This document shows, one piece after another, positions 21,607-28,875 of a stretch of DNA of 28,875 bases. The notes under the pieces were generated by a model. That model was not told the DNA's origin. It worked only from the letters and a program-made list of their open reading frames with translations, and did no database searches. The stretch lies in the IMG/VR virus record IMGVR_UViG_3300021961_000451, positions 1-28,875 of that record, one strand, 5' to 3'. Numbering within the stretch: the first letter of the stretch is position 1; every line of letters starts with the position of its first letter. Position numbers and translations under genes: made by a program. Origin of the DNA: a virus.

Positions 21607-24600
21607 TCAGTTAAACCCAAGATTTACGGGTTCGTTTACCTTAAGTGGTAGTTTTATTGGTGATTCCAATACTACTGCTTCATTTGGTAAATTATTAGGT
21701 GATGCAAGTGATGTAACAGGTATCACTACTACTTATGATGGTAATAAAACCGTATTAAATTCTGATTTAGGAGATTTATTCACTAATCAGTTTAATGCAG
21801 GAACCACAGGTAGTGTTTCTGAATTTTTAGATGCTGTATTCTTTCCAAATACTGCACCAAGTGTATCATCAAGTCAATTCACAATTAATGAATTTGAAGT
21901 AAGTGGTTCTTCAGTAGGAACAATTACTGCAACTGATGCAGAATCTGCAAATCAAACTATTACATTTGTTACTCAAAGTGGGTATTCAGATGATTTCTTT
22001 AAAATTCATAGTGGAAGTGGAGCAATCACATTAAATACAATGTCAAGTGCAAGTTTCAACACCGATACTGGAAATCACGCAGGTGGTGATTCACATCCAT
22101 TTTTAATTGGTGTTGAGGATGGAATTACACAATCCAATGCAACAATTTATATTAGAGTAATACCAAATACTGCACCAATTTTTAGAACCACAAGTGTAAG
22201 TGGAACACAAATAATTGCACAAACAGGTAGTGTAAATGAAAACACAACAAGTGGAACAACTGTATTAACAATGTTCACAACTGATACTGAAAGTGATACG
22301 ATTACGGTATCACCAATATCACAAAGTGCAGATAATCATTTTACAGCAAGTATATCAAGTGTAGTTGGTGGAAAACAAATTTTATTACAAACTGCAACCG
22401 CAAGTTTTGATTTTGATGATAAATCACAATATAAATTATTCATAAGTTCTTCAGACCAACATTTCGGTTCAACACCAAGTTCAAGTGGGTTTGTAACAAC
22501 ATTACCTATTGAGGTTAATGTTACACAAAACCAAGCACCAACAATGGCAAGTCAAGTTTTCAACATAAATGAAAGTAGTGGAAGTAATGATAATAATAAC
22601 GGATTAGGAAGTAACTCTAACTCATTAACAACTGTTGGTACAATTGTAACAAATGACAATGAGGGAGATACTGTAACATTCACAGGTTTATCATTAACAA
22701 GTGGAAGTGGTGGTGGAAATACTTCACAAACTGATATCTCAAATAATCCATTCCAAGTAACAAGTAATGGAACTTTACAATTAAAAGCAGGACAATATTT
22801 AAATAGTGATACTTTTGATTCATACAAATATGATGCAACTTATAAAGATAATTTCAATGATGCAAGTTCAAGTGGTGTTATTACTATTAATATTCAAGAT
22901 GACCCACAACCAACATTATCTTCAAATGGAACATTTTATATTATTGAAAGTGCAGTGAGTGGAGCACTTGTTAGAACTAATTCTAATGGTAGAACAGGTA
23001 CACAAGCAGATTTTAATTCTAATGAAACCGTATTTTTTGAACTAAATCCTGATACAGGTAGTTTACATATTAATTCAAGTAATGGTAATATAAGTTTAAA
23101 TAACAATGTTAGTGAATCTATTTACACTAATGATGTAGGAAATCAATTAAGTGGTAGTGTAACTGCAAGTAATGCATTTGGAACATCGGTAAGTACAACA
23201 TTTAATGTGAATGTTGCAATAAACAATTCACCAACACCAAGTTTCAGTAATACAAGTGCAAATATAAATACAAATGGAGCAAGACCAAGTAACACAATCA
23301 CTACAATATCATTTACCGATACAGAAAGTGATACATTAAATCACGATACATTTACATTTACAGACCCAAGTGGACAATTAAATGCTGTGAAAAGTAGTGA
23401 TACTTATTTAATACAACCAACACAAAATTTAAGTGGTTCAAGTTATCAAATGACAGGTTCAATTAGAGATGAACATGGATTTAGAACAGGTACAACCACA
23501 CATGATATTACAATTGCACAGGCACCATTAGGAACATTAACCACAAATGGAACCTTTTATATTATAGAGAGTGCAGTAAGTGGAGCATTAATCAGAACAA
23601 ACTCAAATGGATTTAGTGGAACACAAGGTGATTTAGGAGTAACTTATTCACCACAATATAATTCAGCAGCAGTTCAAGGATTTAGTGTATTTGAAAATGA
23701 TGGTTCAACACCACATCAATTCGTTACATCATCTGCTGTAGGTGCCTTAAGTATAAAAGCAAATGTTAGTGAATCTGCATTTACAAGTGGAAATAGTTTA
23801 ACCGCTTCAGTTCATTACACAGACCAATATGATAATGTTGGTAGTGGAAGTATAACTGTAAATGTTAGAACAAATACTGCTCCATCAATAACATTAACAC
23901 CAAGTACTCAAACTTTATCTACTGAACAAGTTACAAGTGGTTCATTTATTACAAGTGCAAGTTTTACAGATACAGAAAGTGATACAATTAATTACGATAG
24001 TTTCTCATTGACAGGAACACATGGAAGTTTATTCACAAGTACAAGAGTGGGGGATGCGGTTCTCATCACAACCAATACTGATATATCTGCAAGTAATGCA
24101 AATTATACATTTACTGCAAATGTAAAAGATGAACATGGATTCAATACAGGTACTGCAAATGGAACATTAACTGTAACACCTATGGTTTACTTTTATAAAC
24201 AAACACAAGGTGTGGGTTCAATGAATTCAGGTAATGCAATATCAATCTTGGGTGATGCAGGTGGTGATGATGTAGGTGTAACTACTAATTCAGTAATAGA
24301 TAATTTTAAGAGTGGTTCAATTGGTAGTGGTTCATTTGCAACAAGTGGTGGACAAACAACATTAATCACTTCACAGAGTGTTAGTGATTTAGGTGGTAGT
24401 ACTTTTAGAAATTTTGGAAATATAGATTTAAGTGGAAATAGTGGTAATGGACATAGTTGGTTGGCATTATTCCCAAGTTCTTCTGCAATTGGTGGTAAAC
24501 CAAATACAATGGGAACTGCTTTAGGTGGAAGTACAGCAAATGAATATGTAATTTATAATGATAACTCAATTGCAGATGCGGTCGAAACTGCAGGAGTACA

Positions 24601-24736
24601 TTATTTTAGTGTTAATAGTCCAATACGAGGTGTATCACGATATGGTATGATTCATGGTGTTGGAGCAAATACCGAATCATCACAATATTATCATCTATTA
24701 CCATCAAGTGGTTCAGCACCAAGTAGTGAATTATAA
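21587..24736 (+). CDS. Giant cadherin/Ig-like repeat adhesin (1049 aa)
   Basis: The N-terminus S-Q-L-N-P-R-F-T-G-S-F-T-L-S-G-S is a marine-phage fibre type. Residues about 85-450 hold tandem cadherin-like modules, each starting N-T-A-P or N-Q-A-P and containing D-(A/T)-E-S or D-N-E-G acidic calcium-site-like motifs. From about 447 a 207-residue pair is repeated (N-G-T-F-Y-I-I-E-S-A-V-S-G-A-L, next copy at 654), each with F-T-D-T-E-S-D-T and (K/R)-D-E-H-G-F. The last roughly 120 residues are a different Gly/Ser-rich domain. It is likely a virion adhesin or long fibre contacting host surface glycans or proteins. The ribosome site is weak, so translation probably depends on coupling to the overlapping upstream gene. 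Confidence 0.88.
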   Translation: MALIRSSQLNPRFTGSFTLSGSFIGDSNTTASFGKLLGDASDVTGITTTYDGNKTVLNSDLGDLFTNQFNAGTTGSVSEFLDAVFFPNTAPSVSSSQFTINEFEVSGSSVGTITATDAESANQTITFVTQSGYSDDFFKIHSGSGAITLNTMSSASFNTDTGNHAGGDSHPFLIGVEDGITQSNATIYIRVIPNTAPIFRTTSVSGTQIIAQTGSVNENTTSGTTVLTMFTTDTESDTITVSPISQSADNHFTASISSVVGGKQILLQTATASFDFDDKSQYKLFISSSDQHFGSTPSSSGFVTTLPIEVNVTQNQAPTMASQVFNINESSGSNDNNNGLGSNSNSLTTVGTIVTNDNEGDTVTFTGLSLTSGSGGGNTSQTDISNNPFQVTSNGTLQLKAGQYLNSDTFDSYKYDATYKDNFNDASSSGVITINIQDDPQPTLSSNGTFYIIESAVSGALVRTNSNGRTGTQADFNSNETVFFELNPDTGSLHINSSNGNISLNNNVSESIYTNDVGNQLSGSVTASNAFGTSVSTTFNVNVAINNSPTPSFSNTSANINTNGARPSNTITTISFTDTESDTLNHDTFTFTDPSGQLNAVKSSDTYLIQPTQNLSGSSYQMTGSIRDEHGFRTGTTTHDITIAQAPLGTLTTNGTFYIIESAVSGALIRTNSNGFSGTQGDLGVTYSPQYNSAAVQGFSVFENDGSTPHQFVTSSAVGALSIKANVSESAFTSGNSLTASVHYTDQYDNVGSGSITVNVRTNTAPSITLTPSTQTLSTEQVTSGSFITSASFTDTESDTINYDSFSLTGTHGSLFTSTRVGDAVLITTNTDISASNANYTFTANVKDEHGFNTGTANGTLTVTPMVYFYKQTQGVGSMNSGNAISILGDAGGDDVGVTTNSVIDNFKSGSIGSGSFATSGGQTTLITSQSVSDLGGSTFRNFGNIDLSGNSGNGHSWLALFPSSSAIGGKPNTMGTALGGSTANEYVIYNDNSIADAVETAGVHYFSVNSPIRGVSRYGMIHGVGANTESSQYYHLLPSSGSAPSSEL
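22925..24181 (+). repeat. Tandem duplication of a 621-base coding unit
   Basis: The N-G-T-F-Y-I-I-E-S-A-V-S-G-A-L segment occurs at 22925 and 23546, exactly 621 bases (207 codons) apart, and the following F-T-D-T-E-S-D-T and D-E-H-G-F blocks are repeated in the same order. The copies have diverged in sequence between the conserved blocks. Confidence 0.8.
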
Positions 24737-24746
24737 GGAGAGATAA

Positions 24747-25361
24747 ATGCCATTAAATTTTGGACAATCGTTAGGAGTAACAGGTAATATTAAGTTAACC
24801 GATGTTGAATTGGTTGCTGGTGGATATAGAACATTATCTACAAGTGCAGATACTGGTAGTATTCCTATTAATAGATTGGAAGATGGACAAGTATTTTACA
24901 TACAAGATGATAACAAATTATTAAAAGTTAGTGAATCTATTGCAGATAATGTAAACACTTTTGAAAACACTTATGCATTTTTAGATTTTACATGGCCTTC
25001 AACTGCTGGTGAGGGTGGTGATTTACTACCAACAACAGATGCAACATATGATTTAGGTTCTGAATCCAAATCATGGCAAGATTTACATATTGATGGACAA
25101 TTCAATATGGGTACGGGTATAGATTTTAACAGAATTGGAACTGCTAAATTAAGTGTAACAGGTAGTTCATATAATTTTAAGGCAACAGATAGTTCTGATT
25201 TATTCACATTATATAATAATAGTGATGAAGTATCAGTTCAATTTGATGATAAAGTATTAGTATTAGGTTCAAGAACCACAACACCAACTGCAGTAGCAGG
25301 TGGATTGTTTTATAGTGGTTCAGATGAGTGGTTTTTGGGATACGAAAACTCACCTACTTAA
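24747..25361 (+). CDS. Tail-fibre-associated structural protein (204 aa)
   Basis: AAGGAGAGATAAATG gives a clear start. The protein is beta-rich. It contains T-Y-D-L-G-S-E-S-K-S-W-Q-D-L-H-I, the Y-D-L-G-x-x-x-x-x-W-x-D-(L/I) fibre repeat also found twice in the last gene of the window, and ends in W-F-L-G-Y-E-N. The length and position between two large adhesins suggest a short fibre, connector or attachment protein. No exact family assignment is possible. Confidence 0.78.
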   Translation: MPLNFGQSLGVTGNIKLTDVELVAGGYRTLSTSADTGSIPINRLEDGQVFYIQDDNKLLKVSESIADNVNTFENTYAFLDFTWPSTAGEGGDLLPTTDATYDLGSESKSWQDLHIDGQFNMGTGIDFNRIGTAKLSVTGSSYNFKATDSSDLFTLYNNSDEVSVQFDDKVLVLGSRTTTPTAVAGGLFYSGSDEWFLGYENSPT

Positions 25362-25370
25362 TATTTATAA
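25361..25370 (+). promoter_or_regulatory. Late-promoter-like element, copy 7 (ATATTTATAA)
   Basis: Overlaps the stop codon of the preceding gene by one base and lies 45 bases upstream of ATG 25416. Confidence 0.45.
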
Positions 25371-25382
25371 GAGAAGAAAAAC

Positions 25383-25397
25383 ACTCGAAAATCGAGT
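25383..25397 (+). promoter_or_regulatory. Short hairpin upstream of a fibre gene
   Basis: ACTCGA (25383-25388) pairs with TCGAGT (25392-25397) around an AAA loop, just before the GGGAG ribosome site. No T run, so not a terminator. It could shape the leader RNA made from copy 7. Confidence 0.4.
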
Positions 25398-25415
25398 ATA
25401 AATGGGAGAATAATA

Positions 25416-26846
25416 ATGGCACAATGGAGAAAAGTAGTAGTATCAGGTTCTTCACCAGAATTTGCAAATATTACTGGTTCAGGTAATATGCAACTTGATG
25501 GGGACTTAATTGTCGCTGGTGGGGATATTACTTTAGGTAGTACAAGTATCTTTTCCGGTGGGGATACTACTTCGTTAAATAATATAGATGCACTTGACGC
25601 AACAACTGAAGCGACAATTGAATCTGCTATAGATACTTTAGGTAATCTAACAGCAGCAAGTTCACTTGTAACGGTTTCTACTTTAGACTCAGGTGCTATA
25701 TCAAGTGGGTTTGGAAATATCGATATCGGTACTTCCACATTAAACGCTGGGAACACAACACTTGATAATGTAACAAATAATTCAGCAGTAGGAGATTCAC
25801 ATTTCACTGGTTCATTTAGTGGTTCATATACTGGAACATATACTGGAGATGGTTCAGGCCTTTCTGGTATTGCATTAGATATTGATGGATTATCTGCACT
25901 TGGTGGAACAGGTATTGCACAAGGTGATAAACTTGTATTTTCAGATGCAGGAACTGAGAAATCAATTACATTTAGTAATTTTGAAGATGCAATATTTGGA
26001 AATGTTAGTTCAGATATTACAATCGCAGCAGGTGGAGCAGCAACTATTGCAAATGATTCAGTAGATAACAACAAATTAGCAAATATCGCACAAGGTAGTA
26101 TTAAAGTTGGTGGTGGTTCAAACGCACCTACTGATTTAGATGCTAAAACAGATGGACAAATACTTGTTGGTGATGGAACAGATGTTAACTCAGTAGCAGT
26201 TAGTGGTGATGTAACATTAGCAAACAATGGTGCAGTAACAATCGCAGCTAACGCAGTTGAAGGTTCTATGTTGAACTCAAATGTAGCAGGTACAGGTATT
26301 GATTATGGTTCAAACCAAATATCAGTAGATGTATCGGACTTTATGACAAATGGTTCAAACAATAGAGTATTAACTGCAACTGGAACAGATGCACAAAACG
26401 CAGAAGCAAACTTAACATTCGATGGTTCAACATTAGCATTGACTGGAGCAATGACAGTTTCTACAAACATGACTATTGAGGGTAACCTTGATGTAAATGG
26501 TTCATTAACCACAATTGATTCCACAAACTTAAAAGTTGCAGATAGATTTATTATCGCAGCAAGTGGTTCATCAAGTGGTGATGGTGGTTTAATTGTTGAA
26601 ACAAGTGGAGCTGGAAGTGGTTCAGCATTTGCATATGATGATAGTGCATCAAGATGGGCATTATCAGAAGCAGATGGAACTGGTGAAGGAGATACAACAA
26701 TTGATACAAAACAATACATTGTATCAGTTAGTGGTTCAGCAGTAAATCCAAGTGGAAATCCAAGTGATTTTGGTGGTAGTGATGCTACAAGAATCGGTAT
26801 GATGCATGTGAATACTTCTACAGGAGAAATATTCATATTTAGTTAA
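25416..26846 (+). CDS. Tail fibre protein (476 aa)
   Basis: Begins M-A-Q-W-R-K-V-V-V-S-G-S, a short N-terminal segment it shares with the gene at 27230, probably for attachment to the same virion site. The body is low-complexity Gly/Ser/Thr/Ala/Asp with repeating beta-strand pattern (for example T-Y-T-G-D-G-S-G-L-S-G, and E-G-N-L-D-V-N-G-S-L-T-T). The C-terminal quarter has F-A-Y-D-D-S-A-S-R-W-A-L and ends H-V-N-T-S-T-G-E-I-F-I-F. Such trimeric beta-structured proteins are receptor-binding or structural fibres. The GGGAG site is 11 bases upstream. An antisense frame open over 25358-26227 is a by-product of repeat codon use. Confidence 0.88.
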   Translation: MAQWRKVVVSGSSPEFANITGSGNMQLDGDLIVAGGDITLGSTSIFSGGDTTSLNNIDALDATTEATIESAIDTLGNLTAASSLVTVSTLDSGAISSGFGNIDIGTSTLNAGNTTLDNVTNNSAVGDSHFTGSFSGSYTGTYTGDGSGLSGIALDIDGLSALGGTGIAQGDKLVFSDAGTEKSITFSNFEDAIFGNVSSDITIAAGGAATIANDSVDNNKLANIAQGSIKVGGGSNAPTDLDAKTDGQILVGDGTDVNSVAVSGDVTLANNGAVTIAANAVEGSMLNSNVAGTGIDYGSNQISVDVSDFMTNGSNNRVLTATGTDAQNAEANLTFDGSTLALTGAMTVSTNMTIEGNLDVNGSLTTIDSTNLKVADRFIIAASGSSSGDGGLIVETSGAGSGSAFAYDDSASRWALSEADGTGEGDTTIDTKQYIVSVSGSAVNPSGNPSDFGGSDATRIGMMHVNTSTGEIFIFS

Positions 26847-26867
26847 TAACAATTAAACGAGGTTACG

Positions 26868-27158
26868 ATGGCAATAAAAGCTAAAAAACATATTAATGTT
26901 GTTGATGAAGTATCGAAATTAAATAAGGTTGAAATAGAGTTCTTGTTTGAATTAATTAAGAACTCTATGATACCTGGTAGAAATATTAATATTATTTTTG
27001 ATATTATTAACAAGTTAAAATCTCAACATCAATTATATGGTGTTGATAAAAAAGATTTGAAAGTTTCTAAAAAGGAAACACAAATTGCAAAAACAAAAGA
27101 AGAGAAGGCTCGTGAACTTCTGAAAGAAGAAAACGGAGAACTCTTCATAAAAGAGTAA
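26868..27158 (+). CDS. Small helical hypothetical protein in the fibre block (96 aa)
   Basis: ACGAGG supports ATG 26868. The protein is charged and helical: an N-terminal basic stretch (A-I-K-A-K-K-H), V-V-D-E-V-S-K-L-N-K, a possible helix L-F-E-L-I-K-N-S, then a Lys/Glu-rich C-terminus. It contrasts sharply with the Gly/Ser/Thr-rich proteins on both sides, so it is not a fibre. Candidates are a fibre-assembly chaperone (as T4 gp38/gp57A are placed near fibres) or a regulatory protein, but I have no motif evidence. A structured 71-base gap follows. Confidence 0.7.
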   Translation: MAIKAKKHINVVDEVSKLNKVEIEFLFELIKNSMIPGRNINIIFDIINKLKSQHQLYGVDKKDLKVSKKETQIAKTKEEKARELLKEENGELFIKE

Positions 27159-27163
27159 CTTTA

Positions 27164-27196
27164 TTGGCCTTGATGTGGCAATCAAGGAAGTGGGCC
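27164..27196 (+). promoter_or_regulatory. GC-richer hairpin element between 26868 and 27230 genes
   Basis: CCTTGAT (27168-27174) pairs with ATCAAGG (27181-27187) across a six-base loop; GGCC at 27166-27169 can alternatively pair with GGCC at 27193-27196. The patch is more GC-rich than its surroundings and lacks a T run. Role unknown; it sits in the leader of the next gene. Confidence 0.5.
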
Positions 27197-27229
27197 GAAG
27201 AGGTAACCAACCATAAGGAGATAGAATAA

Positions 27230-27580
27230 ATGCCAAATTGGAAAAAAGTCATAGTAAGTGGGTCTAATGCTCACTTAAATCAAGTAACAGCAAGTTATTT
27301 TTCAGGTGATGGTAGTGGATTAACTGGTGTAGGTAGTTCCATTACGATTCAAGATGAGGGAAGTACCCTTACATCAGCAGCATCTCAAATAAATTTCGTA
27401 GGTAGTGGTGTAACTGCTACAACAAGTGGTAATAATGTAACTGCAACTATCGCAGGTGCAGATTTAATTAATGTTTTTGAAGCTGATGGTAATGGTGATT
27501 TACAACCAGCGGATTCCAATGAGGGTATAAGTGTATTCTATGAGTTAGATAGTAACAATGATATTCAACCGAGAGCATAA
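27230..27580 (+). CDS. Short fibre-type protein with shared attachment segment (116 aa)
   Basis: AAGGAG supports the start. The N-terminus M-P-N-W-K-K-V-I-V-S-G-S-N-A-H-L parallels that of the 476-aa fibre. Residues about 26-35 have F-S-G-D-G-S-G-L-T-G, also matching a segment of that fibre, and the C-terminus N-V-F-E-A-D-G-N-G-D-L-Q-P forms a separate small domain. It may be a short fibre, a fibre tip or a truncated relative of the larger fibre. Length is intact with clean start and stop, so I treat it as functional. Confidence 0.8.
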   Translation: MPNWKKVIVSGSNAHLNQVTASYFSGDGSGLTGVGSSITIQDEGSTLTSAASQINFVGSGVTATTSGNNVTATIAGADLINVFEADGNGDLQPADSNEGISVFYELDSNNDIQPRA

Positions 27581-27607
27581 AAATTAAGATGATTATTCAA
27601 CAAAACA

Positions 27608-27617
27608 ATATTTATAT
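27608..27617 (+). promoter_or_regulatory. Late-promoter-like element, copy 8 (ATATTTATAT)
   Basis: In the 57-base gap before the last fibre gene, 20 bases before its ATG, with a GAGG ribosome site at 27623-27626 in between. Confidence 0.45.
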
Positions 27618-27637
27618 GAAACGAGGAATTTTATAAA

Positions 27638-28875
27638 ATGGCAACAAAAAATCTAGTCCCAAGAGCGAATAAGGAAGGTCAGTTAGGAACTGATGCTAAA
27701 CAATGGAATAAAGTTATTGCCCATACAGGTAGTTTCCAAGCAGTTAGTAGTTCTTTAATACCTGATGCAACAAACACATATGATTTAGGTAGTGAAACTA
27801 AATTTTGGAGAGATATTTATGTATCAAGTGGTTCTATTAAATTTATAGACCCAAGTGATAATTCCGTTGCCTCAACACTTTCTGTTGGTGTTGATGGTCT
27901 TACCCTTAGTGGTAACCAAAGTGTTAGTGGTAGTACTTTACCAGATGCAGACAACCTCTATGATTTAGGTTCAAGTGCTAAACAATGGAAAGATTTATAT
28001 ATTAATGGTACTGCAAATATTGATACACTTACATTAACAAGTGGTGCATCAGTTACGACTATTAATGACGAAAATGATATGAGTTCAGATAGTGATACTG
28101 CACTTGCAACTCAACAAAGTATTAAAGCTTATGTGGATTCCCAAGTAACTGCACAAGATTTAGATATTCAAGGAGATAGTGGTGGAGCATTATCTATTGA
28201 TTTAGATAGTGAAACATTAGATATTGCAGGTGGAACAGGTATTAGTACTTCAGGTAATACTAATACAATCACAATCACTACAACAGATAGTGAAATTGTT
28301 CACGACAATTTAAGTGGGTTCGTTGCAAACGAACACATAGACCATAGTGGAGTTTCAATCACAGCAGGTAATGGTTTGACAGGTGGTGGAACTATAGCTT
28401 CTACAAGAACAATAGCCGTAGGTGCAGGAACAGGAGTTACTGTAAATTCAAATGATGTATCAATCGGACAGGATGTTGGAACTACAGCAAATGTTCAATT
28501 TGCTCATATAACAGGTTCAGTTATTAGTGGTTCAAGTTTATTAGGTGTAGTTGGAACAGCAACTCAAGGAACAATAGACCACGACTCATTAGCTAATTTT
28601 GTAGCAAACGAACACATTGACCACTCATCAGTATCAATTACAGCGGGTGATGGTTTAACAGGTGGTGGAACAATAGCTGCTAACAGAACCATCAATGTAG
28701 TTGGTGGAACTGGAATAACAGCTAACTCAAATGATATCGCAACAAATGACTCAGAAATCGTACATGATAATTTAAGTGGTTTTGTAGCAAATGAACACAT
28801 TGACCATAGTGGTGTAACGATGACAGCTGGAAGTGGATTAACTGGTGGTGGAACAATAGCTTCTACAAGAACATT
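27638..28875 (+). CDS. Large repeat tail fibre, 3' end outside the window
   Basis: The frame is open from ATG 27638 to the window end (412 codons) with GAGG upstream. Residues 1-125 contain two Y-D-L-G-S-x-x-K-x-W-(K/R)-D-(L/I)-Y units (a fibre strand motif). Then a domain unit with H-D-(N/S)-L-(S/A)-(G/N)-F-V-A-N-E-H-I-D-H-S and G-L-T-G-G-G-T-I-A occurs at residues 217, 314 and 371, the last cut by the window edge. A single S-I-G-Q-D-V-G-T-T motif also matches the gp15 extension. This is a modular phage tail fibre of the type common in marine T4-like phages; the receptor-binding tip would be outside the window. Confidence 0.9.
   Translation, partial: MATKNLVPRANKEGQLGTDAKQWNKVIAHTGSFQAVSSSLIPDATNTYDLGSETKFWRDIYVSSGSIKFIDPSDNSVASTLSVGVDGLTLSGNQSVSGSTLPDADNLYDLGSSAKQWKDLYINGTANIDTLTLTSGASVTTINDENDMSSDSDTALATQQSIKAYVDSQVTAQDLDIQGDSGGALSIDLDSETLDIAGGTGISTSGNTNTITITTTDSEIVHDNLSGFVANEHIDHSGVSITAGNGLTGGGTIASTRTIAVGAGTGVTVNSNDVSIGQDVGTTANVQFAHITGSVISGSSLLGVVGTATQGTIDHDSLANFVANEHIDHSSVSITAGDGLTGGGTIAANRTINVVGGTGITANSNDIATNDSEIVHDNLSGFVANEHIDHSGVTMTAGSGLTGGGTIASTRT
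28286..28875 (+). repeat. Fibre repeat units (three copies, last partial)
   Basis: Units starting at 28286, 28577 and 28748 encode the F-V-A-N-E-H-I-D-H-S block and most of G-L-T-G-G-G-T-I-A. The unequal spacing (291 and 171 bases) suggests insertion or loss of an S-I-G-Q spacer segment between copies. Confidence 0.85.

Noticed and set aside
25358-26227. 289-codon open frame on the - strand
   Set aside because: It lies entirely antisense to the 476-aa fibre gene, has no ribosome site, and its Pro/Ser/Val-rich composition is the complement of Gly/Ser/Thr repeat codons.
27615-27635. Six-codon ORF (ATG in copy 8 to TAA just before ATG 27638)
   Set aside because: Could be an upstream ORF, but it overlaps the promoter-like element and the GAGG site belongs to the fibre start.

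Overview
This window is part of the late (virion) gene block of a T4-like myovirus with a very AT-rich genome. Every supported gene is on the + strand, and genes are packed with ATGA/TAATG overlaps or short gaps. The T4 order TerL (gp17) - portal (gp20) - prohead protease (gp21) - scaffold (gp22) - major capsid (gp23) - neck gp13 - gp14 - gp15 can be followed from 1.4 to 20.4 kb, and a fibre/adhesin block fills the rest. Strong AGGAG-type Shine-Dalgarno sites, AGA-rich arginine usage and the marine-phage style of the fibres suggest a low-GC aquatic bacterial host. The host cannot be fixed from sequence alone; a signal peptide ending in LLFGQ and a phage-borne ribosomal protein bS21 are weak clues.

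Layout. 1-1414: three small genes and a coiled-coil membrane protein, beginning with a zinc-ribbon gene cut by the window edge. 1414-4823: packaging motor and portal. 4889-13704: an unusually large set of about ten mostly unrecognised proteins surrounding the prohead protease. Six leaders (five gene starts and one internal site) share an N-terminal peptide of the form M-x-K-L-K-x-L-L-x-E, ending in the [L/I]-x-E cleavage consensus of gp21-type proteases. This looks like a capsid-targeting leader, so the region probably encodes internal head proteins that are co-assembled with the core and then trimmed. 13722-13928: bS21, started at TTG, then a terminator. 14089-16934: acidic scaffold and gp23 with a visible maturation site, followed by a terminator. 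17071-20421: neck and tail-completion proteins; the gp15-like protein carries a fibre-like C-terminal extension. 20431-28875: fibre and adhesin genes with cadherin-like and collagen-free beta repeats, interrupted by a NUMOD/zinc-finger fragment of homing-endonuclease type. The last fibre gene runs off the window. Tail sheath, tube and baseplate genes are not present here.

Regulation. Eight intergenic gaps contain the same ten-base element, ATA(T/C)TTAT followed by two A/T bases. It sits downstream of both recognised terminators and ahead of each probable transcription unit, and is the best candidate for this phage's late promoter (or a related late signal). Several leader RNAs can also form hairpins, including a pair of mutually exclusive stems ahead of the scaffold gene.
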